From the NCBI GenBank assembly GCA_943704525.1, contig CALSCQ010001292.1:1-64000 (forward strand): a stretch of 64,000 nucleotides of DNA. Reading direction: 5' to 3'. Numbering within the stretch: position 1 is the first letter of the stretch; every line of letters starts with the position of its first letter. Below the pieces are notes generated by a model. The model was not told where the DNA came from. It saw nothing but the letters and a program-made list of their open reading frames with translations, and did not search any database. Below are positions 43,001 through 53,439 of this stretch, in pieces. This DNA is from Pigoraptor vietnamica (taxonomy: Eukaryota > Opisthokonta > Filasterea). The position numbers and the translations under genes are program-made.

Positions 43001-45604
43001 GACTCGTCCAGCGAGAGCTGCGCCCGCTTGCCAGCGTCGTCGCGAGCCTCGTTGAGGATGCGGTTCACCTCATTCTCGAACGTTTGCCGGAGCGTGTTGC
43101 CCGGCGTGGGCTCGAGCTTCCCCTTGATCGCCCGCAAAATGACGTCCTTCACGTCACGCTGCGCAACGCCAAACGATAGTGTGAGCACAGCACCAGCACC
43201 GCTTTAAACGCGCGCCCTTCGCACCTTGGCCTTGTCCACCGTCTTCTTGATGACCTCGCTCGTGGCGGCGTCGGCGATCGTGTCCTTGATGCCGATGCTG
43301 TGGCCCTCCGCCATGAGCCAGTTGTTGACGAGCCGCTGGATGCTCCCAAAAAAGTTGCGGCACACCTCGTGACCGCACTCCTTGAAGATGACGTGGATGA
43401 GGCCGCCGTCGGAAGCGCCGAGCGTCTTCTTGCACATGATGCCCGAGATGAGCTTGCCGCGCTCAATCAGCACGCGCGTGTCGCCCGCGGTCAGGTGCCG
43501 CAGCGGCGACCGATCCTCCGTCTCGTCGTGCGTCGAGTGAAAGCGCACAATGTTGACCTTCTCCGGGATGATGAGGGAGACGAGCTGCTTACCGGTCCAC
43601 TGCGGCTTGGGTTTCAGGATGGCCGGCTGCGGCACGCGCCCGTCCCACTCCGGCAGCCACATCAGCAGGTTCATCACCAAATCCGCGTCCAGGAATGTGC
43701 TCCGCTTCGTGAACTTGCGCACGCCCGTGAGCGTGTCCTGCACGATGCCCATCACCGGCCGGTTCGCCTGCGGCGTGAGAATCTGTCGGGGCACGGCCAT
43801 AATCTCCGAAATCTCGGCGCGCGTCTCCAGCGACTGCGGCACGTGCATGTTCATCTCGTCGCCGTCGAAGTCCGCGTTGTAAGGCGACGTCACACTGCCC
43901 ACAACACCCGGCCGTGTCAGCCACCAGCCCCAACAGCAGCACCAGCACACAGCTATGATGCGCACCTGAGGTTGAGCCGAAAGGTGGACCACGGAAGCAC
44001 GCGAATGCGGTGGCCCATCATCGACATCTTGTGCAGCGACGGCTGCCGGTTGAAGATCACGTAGTCGCCGTCCACAATGTGCCGCTCGACCTTGTACCCG
44101 TACTGGAGGTGAATGTCTCCGGCGGGCTTTCGGCTGTACTGCAGGTTGATTCGCGCGCCGTCGTCGCGGATGATCGCCATCGCGCCGGGGTGCTCCAGGG
44201 GCCCGCGCCGCACCAACTCCTGCATCCTGCGAGCACGCACAATAATATGCATCAATGGTCGGCGGACACGCTCACGGACAACAATTGTTCCCAACATTTG
44301 TTCCAGCGCGCAGACACCGTCAAACATGTCAATACACCCACCGTTCGATATTTGCGTGGGTCACGATTTCCGGATACGTCATGTTCAGCGCAATCGAGCG
44401 AGGCACGCCCAGCTCGTCGAGGCTGAGGTTCGGGTCGGCCGTGATGACCGTGCGCGCGCTGAAGTCGACGCGCTTGCCCATAAGGTTGCCGCGGATGCGA
44501 CCCTCCTTGCCCTTCATCCGCTGGCTGATCGACTTGATGGGGCGGCCCGACTTCTGTTGCGCCGGCGGCTGCCCCGGGATCTCGTTGTTGACGTACGTCG
44601 CGACGTGGTACTGGAGCAGCTTGTGGTACTCCTCGAGGATGTGATCGGGGGCGCCGTTCTGCTGCTGCTGTCGCAGGCTGTTATTCGCAACGATAATGTC
44701 GCTCAGCTTGTGCGTGAGGTCGTCCTGCGCTGCCGACGTGCTGTCCATCATAACCGCGGGGCGCACCGCCATCGGCGGCACGGGCAACACGGTCACCACC
44801 ATCCAGTCGGGCCGCGAGTAGAGCGGGTCCAAACCGAGCGCAAGGCAGTCGTCGTCCGAGATGCTCTTGAGCCGGTTCAGCACCTCCTCGGGACGAAGAG
44901 GGCGCTTGCGGTCGTGCGCATCGGGGTCCTGGTCCTTCCACTCGACGGTGAGCACAAGCCCCTCCTTGCGAATGACGGGCTGCTTCCGACCGCAGCCGCC
45001 GTGGCCCGCCATAGCGTCCAGGCCGGCGCCGATGCCGTCCTGCATGGCGGCGTCGCCGTCCGTCGGGTTCGCTTCGCACACCGTCCGCGTCCGACACAAC
45101 TCAACCATCTTCGTGAATCGGAGCGACGCCCGCTTAATCGTGAGGTACTCGCGAAACCTAGGGTCGCGTTTGTCGACCAAAAGCTTCCCGCAGTGAAAGC
45201 AGACGCACCGAAGCGTCTTGATGATCGTCGTCAGGAATCCGATGGCATAGACAGGCCGCACGAGCTCAACGTGGCCGAAATGGCCGGGGCACTCGCCGAT
45301 TGTGCCCGTGCAGCTTTGGCACTTGAAGTTCCGGTCGATCGTGCCCATGCGCGGATCGCACACGCCGTTCGCCTTCGGGTGCCCATTCTCAAACGCCTCG
45401 CGGTATTCGATTTTGCAGACAGACATTTGCCTCTGCATGGCGGCACACGGCCCCATGTGAGTGTGCCATGGCCATCGCCAATGGGGGCGCCACATTCACG
45501 TGTGACGCCATAACACATACCACTTCCTCTGGGCTGAAGATGCCGAATTGGATGTGGTGGATGGTGCGCAGCGGCGCCGTCGAATGTCCCGTCGAGTGCG
45601 CCAT
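40067..45604 (-). CDS. POLR2A: RNA polymerase II largest subunit RPB1
   Basis: Six exons (45604-45521, 45432-44342, 44226-43966, 43894-43225, 43158-42940, 42865-40067) give about 1707 aa. Clamp zinc site: [17 protein letters not shown]. Active site: [10 protein letters not shown] with the three aspartates that hold catalytic magnesium. Further landmarks are [20 protein letters not shown], the bridge helix/trigger loop region and [20 protein letters not shown]. The C-terminal domain has 19 perfect YSPTSPS heptads and a short basic tail ([17 protein letters not shown]). Exon 1 holds the start [20 protein letters not shown], joined to RQMSVCKIE. It transcribes mRNA; the CTD is the platform for capping, splicing and polyadenylation factors. 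Confidence 0.97.
40100..40519 (-). repeat. CTD heptad repeat tract
   Basis: Nineteen 21-bp units encode identical YSPTSPS heptads, followed by a partial YSPN. The units differ only at synonymous positions (TAC/TAT, AGC/TCG/AGT, ACG and so on), so selection rather than very recent duplication keeps the protein uniform. Confidence 0.93.
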
Positions 45605-46195
45605 CTTCGCAAACGACGCCCCCGGCGGGGCAAGGCCGGAGACCGTGCACGAAGCGCCTAATCGATGCCCGCACGCAGCGGGACGAACGCAGCCACTAGG
45701 CACTCATGGGCACAGACGGCTGTCCACAGACGGGGCGAAAGCGAAACGCGACAAAATCGACCTGGCGGCAGTACCCCACGTCCGCTCTATCGTGCGTGCT
45801 GCCTCCTGTATGTGCGAAGGGCGGATGCGCGCGGGCGGGTGCGCTACGGGGCGAGGGGATGCTGCTATGTCGCGCGATGAAGGCGCGGATGCCCAACCCA
45901 CCAGCGCAAAACTCTACTGCGGGGGCGACTGCCCACCCCGGATGGATGGCGCCATCGCACCATCATCATCAGCTGATTCAATCGTGCGAAGCAGGGGTAC
46001 TCCCGGGAGTACCCCTGGTGCGAAGGGTCCTTCTGCTGACGTCACGGTGAGTGGGCGCAGAGAAAGAGGACGACACAACAACGAAAGGGCGTTCGAGAGA
46101 GGCAGAAGAAAGCGGGCAGTCTGCCGAGTGTGGCCTTCACCGCTGGGTTTGGCTGTCGCGGCTGGGTTGCGGCCACTGCCCACGCAACGCAGGAA
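45605..46195. other. Divergent promoter region, RPB1 / PLAA
   Basis: Contains a perfect 26-bp palindrome at 45992-46017 flanked by direct repeats GTGCGAAG. A CATCATCATC run lies just upstream. No coding exon is supported. Confidence 0.7.
45992..46017. promoter_or_regulatory. 26-bp perfect palindrome centred on CCCGGG
   Basis: Left half CAGGGGTACTCCC, right half GGGAGTACCCCTG, with no spacer. GTGCGAAG flanks it on both sides in the same orientation. It lies about 390 bases from the RPB1 start and 180 from the PLAA start. Confidence 0.7.
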
Positions 46196-49100
46196 ATGTT
46201 CAAGCTGTGTGCGACGCTTGCCGGCCATGCGCAGGACGTGGGTTGCCTTGGCGAAGGACTTGTTGGCTGTCGCCTGTTCTGCTTTGGACGATCTGCGTAC
46301 CCACCGCCCGTGTGCTCTTTGATGTGCAGGTGCGCGCGGCCTGTGCCTTGCCCACCGGCCATGTTGTTACATGCTCTCGGGATGCGACGGCGCGCCTGTG
46401 GGCTCCTGCGGGACCGACTGCGTACACATGCGAAGCGGTGCTCCGTGGCCACGCGCACTTTGTGTCTGCGGCGTGCTACGTTCCCCCCGGGGGCATGGGC
46501 GGCGCGGGAGGGGGTGGGTGATGAAATGCACAGAACACACCAGAGTTGCCATTAACAACTGGCTGTCACAGGCCTTGCCACTGGCAGCCACGACAAACTC
46601 GTGCTCACCTATTCGCTGTCGGACCCCGCCACCGTTGTGCACACACTTGTGGGCCACACTGAGCCCGTGTGTGCCCTTGCGTCGTCGCCCGACGGCACCA
46701 TTATTTCGGGGTCGTGGGACCGGTGAGTGGGCCGCGTAACCACGTCAATTTTTGGCTGTTTGCTCATCATGAACAATGCAGCACGGCGAGGCTGTGGTCC
46801 GGCGGCCTCTGCATTGGCGTGCTGATGGGCCACGAGCAGGCGGTTTGGGCAGTGCTTGTCCTCGAGAATGGCCATTTTGTCACCGGTGCGTTGCCATCCA
46901 TTCCCGCATCCCGCGAAGTGAGTGCGAGACTGACGATGACCCCTTCTTGTCAAAACAGGGTCTGCCGACAAGACCGTGCGCATTTGGGAGGGAGAGCGCT
47001 GCATTCGCGTGGTGACAGCGCACTCGGACTGCGTCCGCGGGCTTGCGCTTGTTCCGGGCGTGGGCTTTTTGTCGTGCGGCAATGACTCGTGGGTTGTCGC
47101 GTGCTGACCGTGAGTCATCGTTGCGCGCCCTCTAATCGTGTACGGTCGCGCAGCTCACTCAAGCTTTGGACCTCTGGCGGTGATCCGTTGGTCGAATTTC
47201 ACGGCCATTCGTCGTTCGTGTATGGGTGCGCTGCGCTGTCGTCGTCACTGTACCTTTCCGTGGGCGAGGACCGCACCGTTCGCGTCTGGAAGGGTGCGTG
47301 TGCTGCGTATGCTGTGTCCTCTGCGCATTGCGCGAGTACATCATGGGCCAGCATTGAAATTTGAATCTCCTGGGTGCACAGCGGACGGAAGCTGTGCGCA
47401 GGCAATTCACCATCCCGCCACGTCCGTTTGGTCGGTGGCAGCGCTTGCCAATGGTGACTTTGTGACGGGCTCTTCCGATGGCCTCGCGCGCGTTTTTTCC
47501 GCTTCTGTGGAACGACAGGCGGATGCGGCGACTGTGAAGGTGTGTGCGCGTTGTTCGGCGATATTCGAGAGGCGTTGCTCTATATAACGTCTCTCATCTT
47601 CTCGCAGCTGTTTGAGGACGAAGTTGCGCGCTTCAGTGTGCGCGGGTGAGTGCGAAAAAGTGCCTCCCTTTTACTTTGTTATTATCTTACGCTCTCTCAT
47701 TCGACTCCTTACGACTGTCAGCGAGTCTCTTGGCAATATCAACAAGAAGGACTTGCCTGGCGTGGAAGCACTCGCTGCCCCAGGTATGTCATCGCGTTCG
47801 TACGTGCAGTGTCCGTAGCGTGCGTGCGTTAGTGTCCGCAAGGTGTGCCTTGCACCTCGCTCATCGCAGGCGCGCGCAGGCTCACGTGACCAGCAAGTGC
47901 GCATGGTCCGTCAGGGTGGCGTCGTTGAGGCGCACCAGGTTTGTGCCTGTGTTTGTTGCTCTGTGTTTGTTGCCTGTTTGTCTGGGTTTTCGCGTGGCAC
48001 CATCTGACGTTTGGTTTGTTAGTGGAGCGAGGCCGAGAGACGCTGGGTGAAGGTCGGCGAAGTCGTGGACGCTGTGGGGTCGACCAAGCAGTCTCTCAAT
48101 GGAAAGGAGTACGACTATGTCTTTGACATTGACCTGGGGGACGGCTTGCCTGCCCGAAAGCTCGGCTACAACAACACCGGTGGGAATGCGGCCACTTGTA
48201 CAGCCGCGAATGCTTCGAGTGAGTGGCCTACTAATGGCGTGTTCCGCAGACAACCCTTGGGTGGTCGCGCAGGAGTTCCTCCACAAGGAGGAGCTCTCGC
48301 AGTACTTTTTAGACCAGGTCGCCAATTTCATTGTGAGCAACTCGAAGCCGGTGATGCTCGAGGCCGCGCCGTCGAATGACTTTGTGGATCCGTTCACCGG
48401 TGAGTCAGTCGTGTCGCGCAGCGATTGCGCTGCAGTCGTATAATAACCTGGAATATTCGCAGGAGCCGGGCGATACGTGCCTGGGGGCTTCACGCCCTCC
48501 AAGCCGGCGGCAGCAGGTGCGTGAATGTGGGTTTGCGTTGTGTGCGAGCCGTTTAACCTGAAAGACTCGCTGTTCTGCAGCGCCGCCACCGGCTCGAAAG
48601 ACGTCGATCTATGTGTTTGACTCGGCGAGCGCCGGCCCCCTTGCGAAGAAGCTGGCCCAGCTCAACGAGAGTGTACCCGCTGCGCTCAAGGTTTGATGCG
48701 TTGGTGCAATGGCTGTGCGGCAGTCTGTGTAAGCGCCCATTTTGATCGCTGTGTTGACTGTAGCTCTCCGAGGGGGACATGCGCGTTCTCGAGACTGTGC
48801 TGCCGCACATCGAATCGGCGGACAAGGTCAGGCGCCTTGATTTTGGCCCGCAGCACCTTGCGGTTGTCGACCGTGTGCTCGAGTGGCCCGCGGACATGGT
48901 GTTTCCGGGTAGGTGTCGGCCCACAGCCGTGCCTGCGTTAGGGGGTTTTTGTTGTTTGCGTGGTCTCAAATTGACCCGCGCGTAGCTATCGACGTGGTGC
49001 GGATGCTTGTTCTGAACGGCCGCCAGTCGGCTGCGGTTGCGTCGACTCAGCGGGTGCGGCGAGTCCTCGATACCGCGCGTGTGGGAGCGGATGGGGCGCA

Positions 49101-49894
49101 CGAGCCTGCCGTCATGCTTGCGCTCCGTTTCTTCTCAAACGGCCTCGCGACTGACGGATCGGCACCTGCCGTGCTAGAAGCCACGCCTGAGGTGCTGTTC
49201 TTCTCCGTGCTGTTTCTTTTTTGAGGCTTGATGGGGTTTGGACATCCCAGGCGCGTAAATTGGTTTCCGTCGGAAGGGGCGTGTGATGAATGGACGGCAG
49301 TGGTGCTTAAGGCTTGACTTCGCTGCAGATATTGCGTCGAGTGCGCCGGATGCCGCCGTCGGCAAACAAGAATGTCCGTCTTGCACTTGTGACGTTCTGT
49401 GCGAAGTGGGTATCGTGCGTATTGTTTGCATCTTGATGCTGTCCCTAGTGACGTCGAGCCTGCGCAGCGTCGCCTCCATGTCGGAGGCCCTTTCCGAATC
49501 GGGTGCTCGCGAGGACGCCCTGGCCGTTCTTTTGCAGGTGTGTGTTTTTTTTTTTTTTATCGAAACTGTAGTGCTGCTCGTGTGCGCAGGCTGTTTGCAC
49601 GTGCTCACGGAAATGCACGACGCAGAGCCTTGCGGACGAATCTGATGCGGATGTGCTGCCTCGGACGCTCGCGGGTCTGTCGGCTCTGGTGGGTTGTTGA
49701 GCGACCTTGTCGTGTGTCCCACTGTGTGTCTCACTCTGCGAGCGTTGCATCAGGTTGCCGCGTGGAGGCCGGCCGCGGCCCGCATTGCGGGCTCTGGCGG
49801 CGTCCAACATCTGCAACGGCTGCTCGACAATTCGTCTGACAGCGTGCGGCGTGCTGCCGCCGACCTCGCGGAGCTCGTGATTGGGAGCACCTGA
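46196..49894 (+). CDS. PLAA: PLAA/Doa1 (Ufd3): WD40-PFU-PUL ubiquitin and p97 cofactor
   Basis: Twenty exons, 46196-46237 to 49754-49894, all in phase, give about 758 aa (human 795). Exons 1-7 form a WD40 propeller (SRDATARLW, GSADKTVRIWEGERC, VGEDRTVRVW). Exons 8-12 hold the linker and PFU domain (VVEAHQWSEAERRWVKVGEV; GKEYDYVFDIDLGDG; DNPWVVAQEFLHKEEL), then DPFTGAGRYVPGG. Exons 14-20 form the PUL armadillo domain (ADKVRRLDFGPQHLAVVDRV; PSANKNVRLALVTF). Doa1/PLAA binds ubiquitin through WD40 and PFU and p97/Cdc48 through PUL, and acts in ubiquitin recycling and endosomal or mitochondrial quality control. Exons 17-19 are less conserved, so their borders are less certain. Confidence 0.94.
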
Positions 49895-49946
49895 CAGTGC
49901 AATGAACATGTGTTGGCACGTGACTGCAATGCGCATTCATTGGTAG

Positions 49947-51938
49947 CTATCGCGGCGGTTGCGCCCCTCGCCGAAGCGCCGCATTTTCAGCCCGAAGCGC
50001 CTCGTTTTCCGCCCGGAGCGCCACCACTTGTCGCCGTAGGTCATCCTGGAAAGGGCACCGTCAGCCGAGGCGATTCGACCACCAATTTGATCGCGACAGC
50101 CATGCGCTCAATGACCATCGCGCAGCACTCGGCACTCACCAACACATCCATGACGCGCGAGGAGTCCCTGGGCCTGCACGAGAATGCACCAACTTAGCAT
50201 TGCACAACCCTCCTCAGTACCACATGGCATTTGCGCAGACCCCTTCAGTACCACACCGCCACCCACCCGGCATCCTCCGGTTCGCGCCGACACAAGTCGA
50301 GCAGCTTGAGGAGCATCCGTTGCTGCTGCACGCCCTGCTGCACAAGCACGTCAATCTTCTGCTGAAGGCTCGCCGGTCCTCCGGCCGTGGGCGCGCCTTT
50401 CGCCGGAGCCCCTGCACCCTGCGCAGCGGGAGTGGCGCGCGTCACATTGGCTGGCGGTCGCGCGTCCTCGGCGGGCGAGTCGTGGCCGTCGCCATCCCCC
50501 GAGCCTTCCAGCCGCCGCACCCGCTCGGGTCGAGGGGGCGGTGCGGCCTCGGGATCTGCGCGCTCGGCATCCACATCGCCAAAGCCCGAACCAACGGCGT
50601 CCGAAAGAGCCGGCGGCGGCAGCGATGACAGGTCACGCGCCTCGCTCCCGTCGCCTCGCAGCTTCAATTGAACGGCGAGGTCAGGCGCAATGGTCTGCGT
50701 TGGTGAACCGGGCGGCGTGCCTTGCACGAGCGACCGCCGTGGCATGGAAGCCGCCGCCGATGGTGCCTTCGCGGGGGCTGGCGTGGCAGAAGCGGCACCG
50801 CCCGGCGGTGTTTGCGCGCTCCCGGGCGCAGGAGCCGACGTACCAAACGCTGTGGCGGACGGCTGCGCAGATGAGGCCGCTACTCCAGGTGGACCGGCCG
50901 CGGGAATGGGCGCAGGCGTTGCTGCGGCAGACACCGCCGTTGACGGAGAAGCGGACACAGCTGCCACAATCGGTGGTTGCCCGGCAGCAGCCGTGGGCGC
51001 CTGAGAAGCGGACGCAGGCGCTAGCGCTGGTGACGGCCCGGCAGCCGCCCCCGTTGTTACAGTCGACTGAGGAGCGGGTACAAGTGCGGGCGTCGGTGGC
51101 TGTCCGCTAGCTACCGTCCCCGGCGCGGCGGCTCCAGGGATTGTAGCAGTCGGCGTGGAAGTCGCCTGCGCGGCCGCAAGCTCGGCGCAGTCCCGCACGG
51201 TGAAGCGGCCCCGCTTATATCGCACTGGATTCATCGCCTGTTGAGCCTTCGCACGTGGCCTATCGTCCCCAACGTCCAATATAAGAAACCGCCGCGAGCG
51301 CATGCGAGGCACAGCCGGCACGGCGCTCTCGTCGCCTGAATTGACGTCCTTCACGCGGAACCTATTACGACGTGACGGACCAGCGTCGTCTGATTCATCG
51401 TCCGCATCAACGTGCATGGCGTCGCGCCCGCCCTTTGCTTCGTCAAGACCCTCTACAGGGCCTGTTTCTGCTGCAGTCGCGTCAGCAATGAAAGACCTCG
51501 CACGCACCAAGCACAACCCTGCGACTCACCTTGCTTCGGTTCTGGTCGCTCTCCCTCAACAACGGTCTCGACAAGAAAACGGCGCGGCGCAGACGTCTCC
51601 CCATTCCCGCCCGTCTCAAGCGACGCCGTCGCCGCAACGGGTTCTTCGATCGTCTCGGTAACTTCGCCCACGGTCTCATCTTTGACATTTACAATTCGAA
51701 ACCGAGCAGCAGCTGGTCGATTTCCAGAAGTCTTTCCAGAGTCAGCTTCCCCTTCGTCGACGCCATTTCGCACGGTCGTCGCGAGTCCATCGCCCACTGA
51801 TCTCAGAGGTTGTTGATCAGGTACATCCACTCGCCCTTCGCCACCTGGTACAACACTGGCATCCTGTAAATCGTCGGCAACCGCATGAATTTCGAACCGA
51901 CGCCCCACGGGAGGCTGCGGTCCCTCCATACTGCCCAT
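49947..51938 (-). CDS. TSC22-domain protein with six RFx[VI] motifs
   Basis: Four exons (51938-51530, 51470-50267, 50173-50083, 50045-49947) give 600 aa. Residues 1-230 carry six copies of R-F-x-[VI]: RFEI 14, RFRI 79, RFLV 120, RFRV 173, RFLI 197 and RFTV 225, mostly with Val or Asp three to five residues later. RFx[VI] is the docking motif for the CCT domains of SPAK/OSR1 and WNK kinases and occurs in TSC22D proteins (RFRVVKL). Residues 230-500 are Ala/Pro/Thr-rich and disordered. The end is a TSC22-type helix and leucine zipper: AVAIKLDDLRRQVVALR, then AENEALRAENAALRR, which aligns without gaps to AVREEVEVLKEQIKELI and EKNSQLEQENNLL. TSC22 zippers dimerise. No WNK or SPAK gene is in the window. 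Confidence 0.8.
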
Positions 51939-52051
51939 AAAAAAATTCGATTGAGACTCTTCACGCTTTCCAGATTACGGACTCCGTTGAAGAAAGTGGG
52001 GCTGGCAAAACACACGTCATAATGCCGTCATTAATAATACGTCACGTGATG

Positions 52052-52055
52052 CACA

Positions 52056-52097
<42 letters not shown>
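52052..52097. repeat. (CA)n microsatellite
   Basis: About 22 CA units with one interruption, on the edge of the AT-rich island. Confidence 0.95.
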
Positions 52098-52101
<4 letters not shown>

Positions 52102-52719
52102 TCCAATAATATATAATAATCTTGCTCCTAGCGTCAAAACTGTGGCAACGTTCCAATTCTACAACCGATAAGCAATTATACCTCGCTCTTCCTCTTCCCA
52201 AAGAAGCGCCTCAATGCTTTCAATGAAAAATTGAATCACCCCCCATGGAATCAGCATATCTTATTGTCCAAAATTACCTGTATTCTCAGATATCCATTAA
52301 TGACTGGCGCCTTTCACAAAATCACATCGTCTCAGTTCTTTGTTAGAAAGCCGGACCAAATATACTTCCATTCTGTGTAAGAGAATGTCTCAAACCTACG
52401 CATAGCACTCCTCCTTAAAATGACTGCGCCATCACAGATTTTGGCACTTACATGGAATGGATCAATAGGGCTAACAGGCCCTATGGCACGATCCAATCTA
52501 TTCGTAAGTATTCTGTTCTGTATCTATTTGTATAAATATTCGGTTTGTTGTACTCACCAAGACTGAATATGTAATTGTATTGTAACTAGCTAGCTTCCGA
52601 AAATCAAGGAACCCAATGTGTCTGTTTATGGAACTTGCACGAGTTTTTTCTTCAAACATTATTATCCGATGTTGCAACCACCTCGGTAACTAAGTGAATT
52701 GCGGGTATAAATTGTTGTA

Positions 52720-52969
52720 CGGGGTTGTGGGTGTGTACGTGCGTTTGTGCCTGTGTGTGGGATACACGTATGTTTCGTGCGTGTGCGGTGGGTGTACGTG
52801 CGTGCGCGTGTGTCTAGGAGTCTGTATGTCAATGTGTTTATGTGTACGTGTGTGACTGTGTGTGTGTGTGTGTGTATTGTGTTGTGTGCCTTGCGTGTTT
52901 GTGTGTGCCTGCGTGTGCGCGTGTGTGCATGTGTGGTGTGTGTGTGTGCCTTGCGTGTTTGTGTGTGCC

Positions 52970-53000
<31 letters not shown>

Positions 53001-53162
53001 ACACGTGTTTGTGTGTGTCTGGGTGTGTGTGAGAGTCTGTGTGTGTGTGTGTGTGTGCGTGTGTGTGTGTGTGTGTGTGAGTGTGTGTGTGTGTGCGTGC
53101 GTGCGTGTGTGTGTGTGTGTGCGTGTGCGTGTGTGTGTGTGTGTGCGCGCGCTTTGTGTGAG
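52720..53162. repeat. 440-bp degenerate GT/TG tract
   Basis: Long GT-rich minisatellite-like tract. It contains an exact 42-bp direct repeat spaced by 60 bp (52884-52925 and 52944-52985). Cys/Val-rich and His/Thr-rich open frames here come from the repeat. Confidence 0.93.
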
Positions 53163-53439
53163 TAGTACTCGTGCGTGCTTTTATCTGAATGTATGTGCCA
53201 GGTTGATTGCTTTTGATGCTGATTTGCGTACTGGCACATTCGCCACCTCGAAACACAGACAAGAATGAGTGCGCTTTTTTTTATACTGGGTGCTCTCCGC
53301 ATTTATGAGCGGTTTGAAGAAACTGCGAAGCGCAGACAGATGGGAGAATGGTGGGTAGGAGGAGAGCGACCAGACGGTCAGTCGCAGTACTACCTTCTAC
53401 GACCACGATCATGAACTCGAGCGCATACTCTTGAGACCA

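Larger units (their letters stand above)
51939..53439. other. 1.5-kb intergenic region with AT-rich island and microsatellites
   Basis: The largest gene-free stretch. 52100-52690 is clearly AT-richer than the rest of the window and has no long open frame. It is bounded by a (CA)n run at 52052-52097 and a GT-rich tract at 52720-53162. The sequence after 53163 leads to the 3' end of eIF2A. No transposase, terminal repeat or RNA gene was recognised; it could be a decayed insertion or a structural AT-rich region. Confidence 0.75.

Noticed and set aside
40634-43207. 857-codon open frame on the plus strand
   Set aside because: Antisense shadow of RPB1; rich in Arg/His/Val from GC-biased third positions, no family resemblance.
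51803-52015. 70-codon minus-strand frame upstream of the TSC22 gene
   Set aside because: Overlaps the start of exon 1 in another frame and runs into the CA repeat; no similarity or splice context.
52100-52690. Intact transposon or tRNA cluster in the AT-rich island
   Set aside because: No terminal inverted repeats, transposase frame, or cloverleaf with conserved tRNA arms could be found by eye.
52690-53302. His/Thr-rich and Cys/Val-rich frames that look like repeat proteins
   Set aside because: Translations of the GT/CA microsatellite tract.
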